A stretch of 64,000 bases of DNA from CAZYSK01 sp964649415 (GTDB lineage: Bacteria; Chloroflexota; Anaerolineae; B4-G1). The DNA lies in contig CAZYSK010000001.1 of assembly GCA_964649415.1 (NCBI GenBank), forward strand, positions 1-64,000, given 5' to 3'. Under the pieces are notes generated by a model. The model was not told the origin of the DNA. It ran no database searches and saw nothing but the letters and a program-made list of their open reading frames with translations. Shown here one piece after another: positions 1 through 8,378 of this stretch (position 1 is its first letter; every line of letters starts with the position of its first letter). The translations under genes were made by a program, and so were the position numbers.

Positions 1-220
1 CGGCGTTGATCAGATAGAGCCAATGGCGCTCCAGGAAATCGAAGATGACGACGGCGCTGAAGAACATCTGGAGGCCCGTATTCTGTGCGTACAATCGCTT
101 GCCGAAATATAGGACGCACGTGAGGACCGGAGCGCGCTCAACACGCTTTTCCCGATATCGGCCCCAGTAATCCGCGAGGCAACGACAGATCCCGATCCCC
201 AGACCGCAAATCCTTGACAC
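1..220 (-). CDS. Possible partial CDS, C-terminus off left edge
   Basis: A minus-strand frame stays open from a GTG at 218-220 to the left edge of the window (about 73 codons). It reads as a plausible protein with alternating hydrophobic and charged segments, ending in the hydrophobic run FFSAVVIFDFLERHWLYLIN. A weak purine-rich SD (AGAGGG) precedes the GTG. I do not recognise the family; a membrane protein is possible. It would be divergent from the sialidase operon, and the -35 box of that operon overlaps its proposed start. Another open minus frame covers 10-288 but has an unnatural composition. This could also be a decayed gene remnant. Confidence 0.3.
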   Translation of the reverse strand, partial: MSRICGLGIGICRCLADYWGRYREKRVERAPVLTCVLYFGKRLYAQNTGLQMFFSAVVIFDFLERHWLYLINA

Positions 221-242
221 GGATGCCCTCTTGGGGTATAAT
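214..242 (+). promoter_or_regulatory. Consensus sigma-70 promoter of the glycosidase operon
   Basis: TTGACA at 214-219 and TATAAT at 237-242 are separated by exactly 17 bases, a perfect consensus housekeeping promoter. Predicted transcription start is near 249, giving a leader of about 85 nt before the glycosidase ATG at 335. The IclR-type palindrome lies just downstream, so the promoter is probably strong but repressible. Confidence 0.8.
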
Positions 243-243
243 A

Positions 244-283
244 TTCCACAATAATAAACATTGTTCCACATTGTGGAACAATG
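244..283 (+). promoter_or_regulatory. Putative IclR-family operator
   Basis: An 11-bp perfect inverted repeat with a 3-nt centre occupies 259-283 (arms CATTGTTCCAC and GTGGAACAATG). An extra half-site TTCCACA at 244-250 lies 20 bp upstream of the same heptamer at 264-270, about two helical turns. It covers the transcription start region of the promoter at 214-242, as expected of a repressor site. The IclR gene of the same operon is the natural candidate ligand; that link is inference. Confidence 0.65.
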
Positions 284-334
284 TGCATCTTCAGTAGATG
301 ATGGTCTGCAAAGTGCCGCTGGAGAGGAAGGGCA

Positions 335-1372
335 ATGCATCACCCACAGCCTATCTTTGAGTCTAGCCCTGACCATCCCCCATCCTGTCATGCGGCTACC
401 CTTGTGGAGCTTCCGGATCGCAGACTGCTAGCAGCCTGGTTTGCTGGTACCCACGAAGGCCATCCTGATGTCGCCATCTGGCTGTCCCATTTCGAGGGTG
501 GTGCCTGGCGCGAACCGATCAAGATCGCCGATGAACCGGGCGTGCCCCTGTGGAATCCTGTGCTCTTCCGAGACACGACAGATACGGTATGGCTCTTCTA
601 CAAGGCCGGGCCGACCATCCCTGCCTGGACCGGGACATATATGAAGTCTCACGACGGTGGCCGGACGTGGTCTGCCCCAACGGCCCTTCCGGCTGGGTTG
701 ATAGGGCCCGCGAAGAACAAGCCCGTCATTCTCAGCAACGGGGACATCGTCTGCGGGACTTCTAGCGAGTCATGGCGGTCGTGGGCCTGTTGGGTTGAGG
801 TCAGCGGCGACGGCGGCCAGACCTGGTCCAGGCACGGTCCTATCGCCGCACCGGGCTTTCCTGTATATGCGCGGGCGAGCGATGATCCCGTCAGCGCTAC
901 CTGGGACACCGCATCCGGCGAACTCCTCTTACCCCAGGATCACGCTGGCGTTATTCAACCCGCGGTGTGGGAGTACGCGCCGGGGTGCTTGAAGATGTTA
1001 ATGCGAGCCACGCGACGAGTTGGTGGTGTGTGCACCTCGCTTTCAGACGACTATGGACGCACCTGGTCACCTGCGGTCCTCACTGACATCCCCAACCCTA
1101 ACAGCGGTCTGGACGCCGCGCGTCTGGCGGATGGCAGGATCGTGCTGGCCTGCAATCCGACGCCAGCAGGCCGTACACCTCTCTCCTTGCTGGTGTCTGA
1201 GGACAACGGGGAGACCTGGCCTTGGCGGCGGGACGTGGAGGCAGAACCGGAGGAGTATTCGTACCCCTCAGTCATCCAGGCTACTGATGGGACAGTGCAC
1301 GTCGTCTACACATACCAGAGGAAACAGATCTGTCATCTGGCCTTGGATCTAGATGGCTGGATTGCTGCGTGA
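335..1372 (+). CDS. Sialidase-superfamily (BNR/Asp-box) glycoside hydrolase
   Basis: 345 residues, a six-bladed beta-propeller type protein of the sialidase superfamily. Four Asp-boxes are visible: SHDGGRTW (about residues 105-112), SGDGGQTW (157-164), SDDYGRTW and SEDNGETW in the C-terminal third. No signal peptide is seen, so it probably acts in the cytoplasm on imported oligosaccharide. The canonical GH33 FRIP motif is not evident near the N-terminus, so sialic acid as substrate is not secured; related proteins act on other acidic or deoxy sugars. The SD GGAGAGGAAGG fits the ATG at 335. It is followed by an IclR regulator, a DapA/NanA-family aldolase and a sugar ABC importer, which together suggest uptake, hydrolysis and aldol cleavage of an acidic sugar. 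Confidence 0.75.
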   Translation: MHHPQPIFESSPDHPPSCHAATLVELPDRRLLAAWFAGTHEGHPDVAIWLSHFEGGAWREPIKIADEPGVPLWNPVLFRDTTDTVWLFYKAGPTIPAWTGTYMKSHDGGRTWSAPTALPAGLIGPAKNKPVILSNGDIVCGTSSESWRSWACWVEVSGDGGQTWSRHGPIAAPGFPVYARASDDPVSATWDTASGELLLPQDHAGVIQPAVWEYAPGCLKMLMRATRRVGGVCTSLSDDYGRTWSPAVLTDIPNPNSGLDAARLADGRIVLACNPTPAGRTPLSLLVSEDNGETWPWRRDVEAEPEEYSYPSVIQATDGTVHVVYTYQRKQICHLALDLDGWIAA

Positions 1373-1435
1373 CCAGATCGGGCGTTTGCTGTAGCAGCAA
1401 ACTGCCTGAAGCAAATGTCGACATTGGGAGGATCT

Positions 1436-2245
1436 ATGATCAAATCTATCTTGAAAGCCGTCGATGTCCTGCAGATATTCAGCGTAGATGAGCCCCGGCT
1501 TACTCTGATGGAGATAGCCAACCGGCTGGACATGCCAAAAGGCACCGCGCACAATACTCTGAGCACCCTGCTTTCATGCGGCTTCGTCGAGAGGACTGAC
1601 GATGGGCGCTATGCCCTGGGGACGGCGATCGTTCCGCTCACCCAGGCTGTGCGTATCAACGCCGAGTTGCGAGACCGGGCAGCCCCACTTCTGCGGGAAC
1701 TTGCTGACGCCTGCCGGGAATCGGCTTACCTCGTTGCTCTTGACGGAGACTATGCGCTGTATATCTACGCCGTCGAGTCACCCCGGCGATTGTTGGCTCG
1801 GACCGCGGTCGGTGACCGGGTGGCACTTCACTGTGTCTCAACGGGAAAGGCCATCCTCAGCAGGCTGACCAGGAAAGAGGTCGAGGGCATCGTCGGCAGG
1901 GTTGGGCTGCCTCGATTCACCGAAACAACGATCACCGACGTTGATGCCTTGTACCAGGAATTAGAACAGACCCGCGAGAGGGGTTACTCTATCGATCGAG
2001 GAGAACACGAGGTAGGTCTCTACTGCGTTGGAGCCCCCATTCTTGATGCTCGTGGTCGAGTGATTGGCTCGTGTAGTGTCTCCGGATTGGATCCGGAGAT
2101 TATTCGCGGCAGACTGTCGGAATTCTCTGCCCGCGTTATGCACACAGCGCAACAGATCTCACGCCGGATGGGCTACGTGCCTGCCAGTCCATTGTCAGTG
2201 GTGGCGGAGCCGGCCGTCGCTCAAAGCGGGGAGGTGATCGGTTGA
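1436..2245 (+). CDS. IclR-family transcriptional regulator
   Basis: 269 residues. The N-terminal winged helix (residues 1-60, beginning MIKSILKAVDVLQIF) contains the IclR recognition segment MPKGTAHNTLSTLLSCGF. The C-terminal effector-binding domain contains the family pattern HCVSTGKAIL and the late segment GAPILDARGRVIGSCSVSG. An ATG at 1415 would add seven residues. The ATG at 1436 is preferred because GGGAGGA lies just before it and it gives the standard IclR N-terminus. The stop overlaps the next start. It probably represses the operon through the palindrome at 259-283, relieved by a sugar acid or keto-deoxy acid. Confidence 0.9.
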   Translation: MIKSILKAVDVLQIFSVDEPRLTLMEIANRLDMPKGTAHNTLSTLLSCGFVERTDDGRYALGTAIVPLTQAVRINAELRDRAAPLLRELADACRESAYLVALDGDYALYIYAVESPRRLLARTAVGDRVALHCVSTGKAILSRLTRKEVEGIVGRVGLPRFTETTITDVDALYQELEQTRERGYSIDRGEHEVGLYCVGAPILDARGRVIGSCSVSGLDPEIIRGRLSEFSARVMHTAQQISRRMGYVPASPLSVVAEPAVAQSGEVIG

Positions 2246-3138
2246 AAGCCAGGGTAGACATTCGTGGTGTAGTCTGCCCGATGGTGACCCCTTTCGATGA
2301 GGGCAACCGTATCGACTTGGCAAGCACCCGGCAAGTGGTAGATTTCCTGATTTCCAAGGGGATGGATGGCCTGATGGTCGGCGGGACAACCGGTGAGGGC
2401 ATGCAGCTCAGCCTGGCAGAGCGCAGGATGCTCTGCGAGACTGTGGTCGAGCATGTCGCCGACCAGGTGCCCGTCATCATGCATACAGGCTGCATCAGTA
2501 CAGCGGAGACCATTGAGCTGACTCGTCACGCGCAATCGGTGGGGGCGACGGCTGCTTCGATCATCACACCCTACTTCTTCACCTTTGACGACGCTTCGCT
2601 GTTCGACCACTTTGCTTCTGTGGCCAGTGCGATACCGGACTTCCCGGTATTTCTCTACGCCTTCCCTGGAAACACCAAGAACGACATTTCGCCAGCTCTC
2701 CTGAGGCGCTTGGTGGATGCCGCGCCAAACATCGTAGGGATCAAATCGAGCAACGTGGATCTGATTCGGCTTCAAGGCTATATCGAGGCAGGCGGGGAGG
2801 GATTTCTCGTTTTCTGCGGTGTGGATGGACTTATGCTCCCGGCTCTGACGGTAGGGGCCAAGGCCCAGGTTTCTGGGAACTCGAACGTATTCCCGGAGAC
2901 GTTCCGTGCACTGTACGAGGCCTTTGTCGCCGGCGATCTAGAGCGTGCGCGATCTTGGCAGCAGATGATCAACCGCATTCGTGCGGTGTTCAGGGATGGC
3001 ATCACGCCTGCCTATTTCAAGACCGGATTGCGGCTGAGAGGAATACCGGCAGGTTACGTGAGGCCCCCGATGCGAGAGCTCACACCAGAGGAATCAGAAG
3101 AGGTGGAACGGCAATTTGGCGCACTTGAATTCGACTAG
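2242..3138 (+). CDS. DapA/NanA-family aldolase (dihydrodipicolinate synthase-like)
   Basis: 298 residues, a class I aldolase TIM barrel. Visible family elements are GGTTGEG (about residues 47-53, substrate carboxylate loop), the catalytic Tyr in FLYAFPG (Y139) and the Schiff-base Lys in GIKSSN (K168). The start is TTG, preceded by a strong GGGGAGGTG, and it overlaps the regulator stop (TTGA), so translation is probably coupled. The motifs fit neither housekeeping DapA nor classical N-acetylneuraminate lyase exactly. With a sialidase-like enzyme beside it, a pyruvate-releasing aldolase for sialic acid or 2-keto-3-deoxy sugar acid is likely, but the substrate is inferred. Confidence 0.8.
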   Translation: MKARVDIRGVVCPMVTPFDEGNRIDLASTRQVVDFLISKGMDGLMVGGTTGEGMQLSLAERRMLCETVVEHVADQVPVIMHTGCISTAETIELTRHAQSVGATAASIITPYFFTFDDASLFDHFASVASAIPDFPVFLYAFPGNTKNDISPALLRRLVDAAPNIVGIKSSNVDLIRLQGYIEAGGEGFLVFCGVDGLMLPALTVGAKAQVSGNSNVFPETFRALYEAFVAGDLERARSWQQMINRIRAVFRDGITPAYFKTGLRLRGIPAGYVRPPMRELTPEESEEVERQFGALEFD

Positions 3139-3557
3139 ACCTGTCTGTGGTTGGTTACGACGACATTCCTGTGGCCAACTACCTGACACCGCACTTAACG
3201 ACCAGATCTGAGGACGTCGCCAGAGAGTCAATAGTCAAGCCTGGTTAATCGTCCGTGAGTCCACAGGGCCGGCCCCATTTTGATGAAGGCAGTGCTGGCG
3301 GCAGCAAGTGCCTATGGGAACGAGAGGTATGAGAAGAAAGAGCTGTCCTGTGGGAAGTCGAGCGAGGCTGTCAGGTAGATAGTCGGCCTGAATATGGGAA
3401 GGAGGTGATAGGCATCAGCGCGATGGGAAGTAAGGAGAAGCAGTAGAGGCCATCTCCTGAGTGCAACAAGAATGGCCTCTACCACGAATGTGTAGAACGG
3501 ATTCCACACAAAGTACAGTGTAACAGAGTATTCGCATCACGTCAAGGAGGAATAGAA
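3139..3557. other. Intergenic region between aldolase and transporter genes
   Basis: 419 bases with no supported gene. It holds a strong isolated SD-like string AAGGAGGTGAT near 3399-3409, followed after 13 nt by a 7-codon ATG frame ending in TAG. This might be a leader peptide, but the spacing is poor. A candidate operator at 3489-3510 and the binding-protein SD AAGGAGG at 3544-3550 lie at the right end. No clear -35/-10 pair was found. Confidence 0.4.
3489..3510 (+). promoter_or_regulatory. Candidate operator upstream of sugar-binding protein gene
   Basis: The imperfect inverted repeat TGTGTAGAA / TTCCACACA (one mismatch in 9, spacer CGGA) lies 48 bases before the binding-protein ATG. It shares TTCCACA with the palindrome at 259-283, but the arms face the opposite way. 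A second site for the same IclR regulator is possible, not shown. Confidence 0.35.
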
Positions 3558-4919
3558 ATGAAACGGTATCTCTTTTGGCTAGTTACCAGTTTACTGGCTC
3601 TGAGCCTGGTGCTGGCCGCATGCACGGGTGGTACACCGGAAGAAGCGGCCCCGACACAAGAAGAAGCGACAGAGGAAGCTGCCCCGGCAGGACCCGTGAC
3701 ACTAGAATTCTGGGGTGGCTGGACCGCGGGTGACGGCGATGTGATGCAGGCATTGGTCGATGAATGGAACGCCGCGAATCCCGATATCCAGGTCAACCTG
3801 ACCCGCCAGCAGTGGTCTTCTCTGTTTGACGCCTTTGTGGTTGGGGCTAGCGCAGGCGAAGCGCCCGATATCCTGGCTATGCATCCCCAAGAAATGCCCC
3901 AGTTCATCGAGTTGGACCTGCTTGCCCCCCTGGATGATGTGCTGGCTTCCTCAGATGTTCTCAACCGCGACCACTATGTTGGATCAGCCTGGGACGCGAA
4001 CAGCTATCAGGGTGTGCAATACGGTATCCCTCTGGATCTCCACATGCATGGTCTCTACATCAATCTTGACCTGTTTGAAGCGGCGGGGCTTGAGCCTCTG
4101 GATGCCACCGAACCCCTTTCCGGGGAAGAATTCCTGGAAGTGGCCCGCCAATTGACCCTTGATGCCAACGGCTTGCATCCGGGCGATGACGGTTTTGACC
4201 CGAACAACATCGTCCAGTACGGGGTCAACCAACACACCAACCATCACGCCTTCTTCCAGTGGTGGGGTTTGTACCGCCAACAAGGAGGCGAACTGCTCTC
4301 TGAAGACGGCGCATCGTGCGTCATGGACATCGGCAAATCTGCGGAGGCCTGGCAATGGCAACAGGATCTGGTCTATAAACACTTGGTTGCTCCTCAAGGG
4401 CAGACCGACTATCCTGCCGACTTCTACTCAGGCCGCACGGCCATGCTAATCGACGGCCCCTGGCGGATGGTCTCGTTGGAGGAGCAGGCTGAAGAAACGG
4501 GTCTTGAGTGGGCCTCCGCGCCCTATCCGGTAGTGTTTGACCAGCCGGCCATGTGGAGCAGCGGCCATACCTTCACCCTGCCCGCCGACGCCGATCCCGC
4601 CAAACAGGATGCCGCTGTGGCTTTCCTGGAATGGCTGGGCGCGAACTCGGCGGCCTGGGCAACATCAGGACAGTTGCCCACCTTCGGGGCGGTCATGGAG
4701 TCTGATGACCTCGCGGGGATGTACGGGCGCGAAGCGTTCCTCAGTATGATGCCTTACGCGCAGATTCTGCCATCAACACCCAAATACAACGAGATCTTTG
4801 CCTCCAATGCCCCCACTCCGATGATGGTCATGGCCCAGAGCATCATTCTGGAACAAGCCGACCCCACAGCCGCATCTGAAGCAGCTTGCGCTGAGATTGA
4901 TAGCATCGTTTCTAAGTAA
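3558..4919 (+). CDS. Extracellular sugar-binding lipoprotein of a CUT1 ABC importer
   Basis: 453 residues. The lipoprotein signal peptide ends in the lipobox LVLAAC, with the lipidated Cys at residue 22. An acidic Pro/Thr/Glu-rich linker follows, then an SBP_bac_1 fold starting VTLEFWGGW, the usual opening of CUT1 sugar-binding proteins. The SD AAGGAGG fixes the start. Two permeases follow, so this is the ligand-capture subunit at the outer face of the membrane. No ATPase gene is in the cluster; CUT1 systems often use a shared MsiK-type ATPase encoded elsewhere. The substrate is probably the saccharide processed by the upstream glycosidase and aldolase. Confidence 0.92.
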   Translation: MKRYLFWLVTSLLALSLVLAACTGGTPEEAAPTQEEATEEAAPAGPVTLEFWGGWTAGDGDVMQALVDEWNAANPDIQVNLTRQQWSSLFDAFVVGASAGEAPDILAMHPQEMPQFIELDLLAPLDDVLASSDVLNRDHYVGSAWDANSYQGVQYGIPLDLHMHGLYINLDLFEAAGLEPLDATEPLSGEEFLEVARQLTLDANGLHPGDDGFDPNNIVQYGVNQHTNHHAFFQWWGLYRQQGGELLSEDGASCVMDIGKSAEAWQWQQDLVYKHLVAPQGQTDYPADFYSGRTAMLIDGPWRMVSLEEQAEETGLEWASAPYPVVFDQPAMWSSGHTFTLPADADPAKQDAAVAFLEWLGANSAAWATSGQLPTFGAVMESDDLAGMYGREAFLSMMPYAQILPSTPKYNEIFASNAPTPMMVMAQSIILEQADPTAASEAACAEIDSIVSK

Positions 4920-4932
4920 CAAGCAGATGAAG

Positions 4933-4960
4933 GGGGAGCAGGCTGAGAAGCCTGCTCCCC
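4933..4960 (+). terminator. Intercistronic stem-loop after binding-protein gene
   Basis: A perfect 12-bp stem (GGGGAGCAGGCT / AGCCTGCTCCCC) with loop GAGA lies between the binding-protein stop and the first permease. It is followed by AAAACC and not a T-run, so it is probably a processing or mRNA-stabilising hairpin, or a partial attenuator. This would explain higher expression of the binding protein than of the permeases, as in malE-malF. Role inferred. Confidence 0.65.
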
Positions 4961-4979
4961 AAAACCTAAGGTTGTTGAC

Positions 4980-5906
4980 ATGACAATGAGAGCAATTCCA
5001 AGACCAACGCCGGAATATCTTCAACGGCGATCCAAGCTCTACCACCCAATTACGCCCTATCTGTTCTTATTGCCGTACTTATTATTCTTTGTACTATTAA
5101 GGTTTGGTCCTTCAATCGCCGGATTAGGGATGTCGTTCACCGAGTGGACGATAGTCGGCTCTCCCGAATTTACCGGGCTGGCAAACTATCAAGATATGCT
5201 CAGCGATCAACGTTTTCTGACAGCGCTAAAGAATACGGTTCGTTTTGTGGCTTTCACCGTACCGGCCTTGATTGTGCTCAGTCTATTAGTTGCCATATTT
5301 CTGAACCAGGCCCGCAGAGGCCGGGCACTGGGCCGCGTGGCAGTCTTTACGCCGTATGTGCTTATGCCAACCGTTGTTGGCGTAATCTGGACCTGGCTGT
5401 TAGAAAAGGATTTTGGCCTGATAAATGTCTATTTGGGCAAGCTTGGTATTCCCGGCCCGCCCTGGCTGGTTGATCCTGATTACGCGATGTTTGGCATTAT
5501 TGTTACTACGGTTTGGTGGACCGTTGGGTTTAACACGGTTCTTTTCCTGGCCGGACTACAGGATATTCCAGAAGAATATTATGAAGCCGCCCAAATTGAT
5601 GGGGCAAACAGAATGCAGGTATTCTTTTTGATTACCATACCCCTTCTCTCCCCGACGATATTTATGGTGATCTTACTTTCGATTATCAATTCTTTTCAGG
5701 TTTTTGACCAGGTATACGTGATGACTTCTGGCGGTCCCGGCACGGCTACTTTAACGCTGGTGCATTACATTTACACCACCGCCTTCCAGTTCAGAAAAAT
5801 GGGCTATGGCGCTGCCGTTGCCAGCGTGCTATTTGCCATTTTGATTACATTTGCGCTGCTACAAATCCGCCTATATCGGCGGGGCGTAAGAGGAATCGAC
5901 GGATGA
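4980..5906 (+). CDS. CUT1 sugar ABC transporter permease (MalF/UgpA-like)
   Basis: 308 residues with about six hydrophobic transmembrane segments, the first at PYLFLLPYLLFFVLLRFGP. The cytoplasmic EAA loop reads YYEAAQIDGANRMQVFF and is followed by ITIPLLSP, the coupling helix for the ATPase. The start ATG has only a weak SD, and translation may depend on readthrough past the upstream hairpin. The stop overlaps the next gene's start (ATGA). It pairs with the following permease to form the channel. The 5000-6700 region looks more AT-rich than neighbouring genes by eye, which may indicate a separate origin. Confidence 0.92.
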   Translation: MTMRAIPRPTPEYLQRRSKLYHPITPYLFLLPYLLFFVLLRFGPSIAGLGMSFTEWTIVGSPEFTGLANYQDMLSDQRFLTALKNTVRFVAFTVPALIVLSLLVAIFLNQARRGRALGRVAVFTPYVLMPTVVGVIWTWLLEKDFGLINVYLGKLGIPGPPWLVDPDYAMFGIIVTTVWWTVGFNTVLFLAGLQDIPEEYYEAAQIDGANRMQVFFLITIPLLSPTIFMVILLSIINSFQVFDQVYVMTSGGPGTATLTLVHYIYTTAFQFRKMGYGAAVASVLFAILITFALLQIRLYRRGVRGIDG

Positions 5907-6748
5907 GACTTCGGATACAGTGGGAACAAATTGTCTGGTATATAATCCTTGTTGTTCTTCTAGTATCTTCTTTGGCGCCAATCGTATGGATGCTGTCCAC
6001 TTCTTTCAAGCCCGAGGCGCAGATAGGAACCACTGAAATCCGCTGGATTCCCAAAACCTTCACGCTCGAAAACTACCAGCGGGTTGTCGACCAATTTGAT
6101 ATCTTTGGTTGGCTGGTCAACAGTATTGTGGTGGCCGTGATAGCAACGGTGCTGGTGCTTATTTTAGACTCGCTGGCCGGTTACGCCCTGGCGCGCATGG
6201 AGTTTGCCGGGCGCAACCTCATGTTTATCCTCGTTATCTCTATGCTTTTTGTGCCCATCCAAATCACGGTGGTGCCATTGTTCCTTATATTCTCGAAGGT
6301 GAATCTTACCGACACGTTTCCGGCCCTCATCCTTCCGATTGGGGCGAATGTTACCGGGGTTTTTATCATGCGGCAGTTTTTTATGAGCATCCCTTCTGAA
6401 TTGGAAGACGCAGCTTATGTTGACGGCGCAGGCGCGTTTAGGATTTGGTGGTCCATCGTCCTGCCGCTGGCGCGTTCGGCTTCAACAGCGGTGGCGATCG
6501 TAACCTTCTTGTCTGCCTGGAACAGTTTCTTTTGGCCGTTGATCGTTACCCGCACCGATGCGGTTCGTACATTGCCTGTGGGCATCGCTCAATTTATGAG
6601 TACCCGGCCGGGCCAGAGCATGAACGCGCAAGCTTATGGTATGTCGATGGCAGGCGCTGTATTTGCCGCAGCCCCTCCGATCATATTCTTCTATGTTCTT
6701 CAACGCCAATTCATTCGTGGGATTACCACGACCGGGTTGAAAGGATGA
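5903..6748 (+). CDS. CUT1 sugar ABC transporter permease (MalG/UgpE-like)
   Basis: 281 residues, shorter than its partner and typical of the MalG side. Six transmembrane segments are visible, with the EAA-type loop ELEDAAYVDGAGAFRIWW and then IVLPLARS. It overlaps the upstream permease by four bases, which implies coupled translation and 1:1 stoichiometry. Only 4 bases separate its stop from the next ATG, so the unknown protein behind it is in the same operon. Confidence 0.92.
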   Translation: MRLRIQWEQIVWYIILVVLLVSSLAPIVWMLSTSFKPEAQIGTTEIRWIPKTFTLENYQRVVDQFDIFGWLVNSIVVAVIATVLVLILDSLAGYALARMEFAGRNLMFILVISMLFVPIQITVVPLFLIFSKVNLTDTFPALILPIGANVTGVFIMRQFFMSIPSELEDAAYVDGAGAFRIWWSIVLPLARSASTAVAIVTFLSAWNSFFWPLIVTRTDAVRTLPVGIAQFMSTRPGQSMNAQAYGMSMAGAVFAAAPPIIFFYVLQRQFIRGITTTGLKG

Positions 6749-6752
6749 TAGG

Positions 6753-7901
6753 ATGAAAAACCATGTTCGCTTGGCCATCTATTTAGTTTTGTCTTTACTA
6801 TCGGTGATAACAGTTTACGCCGATGTGGCTTATCCTATGTATATCAAGCCGGGGTTTTCTATGCGCCACTTTAGAACGCTAGCCAGTGAGCGCGGCTTTC
6901 CGCCAGCCTATTATCCTCTGCCCAAACCCGAAGGCGCAGACGAAGTTATACCGCTCTGCGTAATATCTGAGTATACGCCCAATGGGCGTCCAAATCTGTC
7001 CTGGAGTTGTGGGTTCGAGGATATTGGTGATTCAGTTCGCTTTGAGTCGTCAGCCTATTACGAACATGAAGGTTGGGTTGAAGGGACCGCTATTTTACTT
7101 GATCCGGCTTATTTTGAACTCGTTCCAATTGGACAAGTTGAAGGCGACGATACCAGGCAGGCGATTATTGAGTTTCATCTTGGCAGTGACGAATCCCAGA
7201 CCATTCTGCTTGACAGTGCCTATAGTGATCAGATCATTCCCCTGGTTACTATGACGGCATATGAAACGGGGGAAGACGGCGATTTTCAGTTCCATATTTC
7301 CGACAGTAATCTGCTAGCCATGCCATCCCCATCAAATGAGGAACTCTCATTTACAATCGAAACTGAGAATGGTAATGAAGATAGTTATTTGGAGGGAGCC
7401 GTCTATTTCATCAGGCCCAAGTTTCAAGAAAAGACCTGGCTAAATGATTTAGTACGGGCAACAAATGGGCAGGAATTTGACCACCCGGACTCGGGTGCTG
7501 TTGAAGCCGAAACAGGCCATAACACCCTGATTATTCCCAGCCTTATCGCTTATGTAGCAGATCACGACGAAGACTTTGCGGTTAAGAATTTTCCAAATCT
7601 CTCTGATAACCAGGCCTGGTTTCAAATGTCTGCCCAGAATGGAGGCCAAGCCAGTTGGGCCGAGTGGCAGAACATCATCATCCAGGTGCCTGAAGATAGG
7701 AGCCTCCTCACTGACGATTCTGTCAAACTGCCCCTTCCTGCAACCATTCCCCCGAATGGACGAAAGACAGGCATCTCCTCAGAAGAGAACGATGGTGCCA
7801 CCATCTTACCGTCATATCTCTTGACCGTTGGAGCGCTGGCCCTGGGAGTACTACTCGTTGTGGTTCTACGCCGCTATCGACGAATAGGTGAACAGGGTTA
7901 A
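6753..7901 (+). CDS. Unknown membrane-anchored beta-rich protein with three internal repeats
   Basis: 382 residues, family not recognised. An N-terminal signal/TM (about 5-24) and a C-terminal TM followed by RRYRR suggest a type I membrane protein with its bulk outside. Three diverged repeats are visible: VIPLCVISEY to WVEGTAILLDP (about 65-118), IIPLVTMTAY to YLEGAVYFIRP (about 163-226), and LIIPSLIAYVADHDEDF to WAEWQNIIIQVPE (about 262-318). Each opens with a short IIP strand and closes with a W/Y-x-E strand, like tandem beta-sandwich modules. It begins 4 bases after the permease gene with SD AAAGGATGATAGG, so it is co-expressed with the transporter and may be an accessory carbohydrate-binding or assembly factor. 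Function not assigned. Confidence 0.75.
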   Translation: MKNHVRLAIYLVLSLLSVITVYADVAYPMYIKPGFSMRHFRTLASERGFPPAYYPLPKPEGADEVIPLCVISEYTPNGRPNLSWSCGFEDIGDSVRFESSAYYEHEGWVEGTAILLDPAYFELVPIGQVEGDDTRQAIIEFHLGSDESQTILLDSAYSDQIIPLVTMTAYETGEDGDFQFHISDSNLLAMPSPSNEELSFTIETENGNEDSYLEGAVYFIRPKFQEKTWLNDLVRATNGQEFDHPDSGAVEAETGHNTLIIPSLIAYVADHDEDFAVKNFPNLSDNQAWFQMSAQNGGQASWAEWQNIIIQVPEDRSLLTDDSVKLPLPATIPPNGRKTGISSEENDGATILPSYLLTVGALALGVLLVVVLRRYRRIGEQG

Positions 7902-7916
7902 GTGAAGTGGTACCAG

Positions 7917-8378
7917 CTATGCCCAAACGCGAAATGAACAAGCTTGAACGACCGGGGGTGACGAACGCCCGACGAGCCGGTACCACCCGCGTTGCCCCAA
8001 GCGCGGCTGTGTCACGCCTAGTCCTTTCCACACCCACGCCAGCCAAGGCAACACCCACACCCATGCCCATTCCCGGCTCTCTGTCACGAAGACCAGCCCC
8101 ATCAACGCTTCGCTGCGGGCGGCTGCTATCATCCAGCTTCTTCGCATCCACGCCCATCCTATCCGCCACGCATACCGACGGCCACTGCCCTGTCCTCTGC
8201 TGTCCTTTCCCCGGCTCCGGCCTGTCCCGATCATCTGCGCCGGACAGGCCACCCAGCCCGCGATGCTCTCCTGCCGGCTACCCGCAACTGCCAGGATCAC
8301 TACCGCCAGCACGGCTACTGCCCCAATCATCACACGCCATTCCCGGTGGCATATCTGCCAATTTGTGGTACACTGCAT
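7917..8378 (-). CDS. Small membrane protein, hypothetical
   Basis: 153 residues if read from the ATG at 8376-8378, which has an excellent SD (AGGAGG, 7-nt spacing). The first 40 residues contain one clear transmembrane helix (MIGAVAVLAVVILAVAGS, about 17-34). The rest is rich in Arg and Trp and looks less natural, so the true gene may be shorter or frameshifted in its second half. An overlapping plus-strand frame (7907-8485) is Pro/Ser-rich and looks like a shadow. The N-terminus resembles small inner-membrane proteins of the DUF2892 kind only loosely. The start region is covered by the interleaved inverted repeats at 8366-8440, which supports a regulated gene on this strand. Confidence 0.45.
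   Translation of the reverse strand: MQCTTNWQICHREWRVMIGAVAVLAVVILAVAGSRQESIAGWVACPAQMIGTGRSRGKDSRGQGSGRRYAWRIGWAWMRRSWMIAAARSEALMGLVFVTESREWAWVWVLPWLAWVWKGLGVTQPRLGQRGWYRLVGRSSPPVVQACSFRVWA

Noticed and set aside
10..288. 92-residue minus-strand ORF at the left edge
   Set aside because: Ser/Arg-rich, and it would read through the promoter and operator of the divergent operon; a different minus frame (1-220) looks more protein-like.
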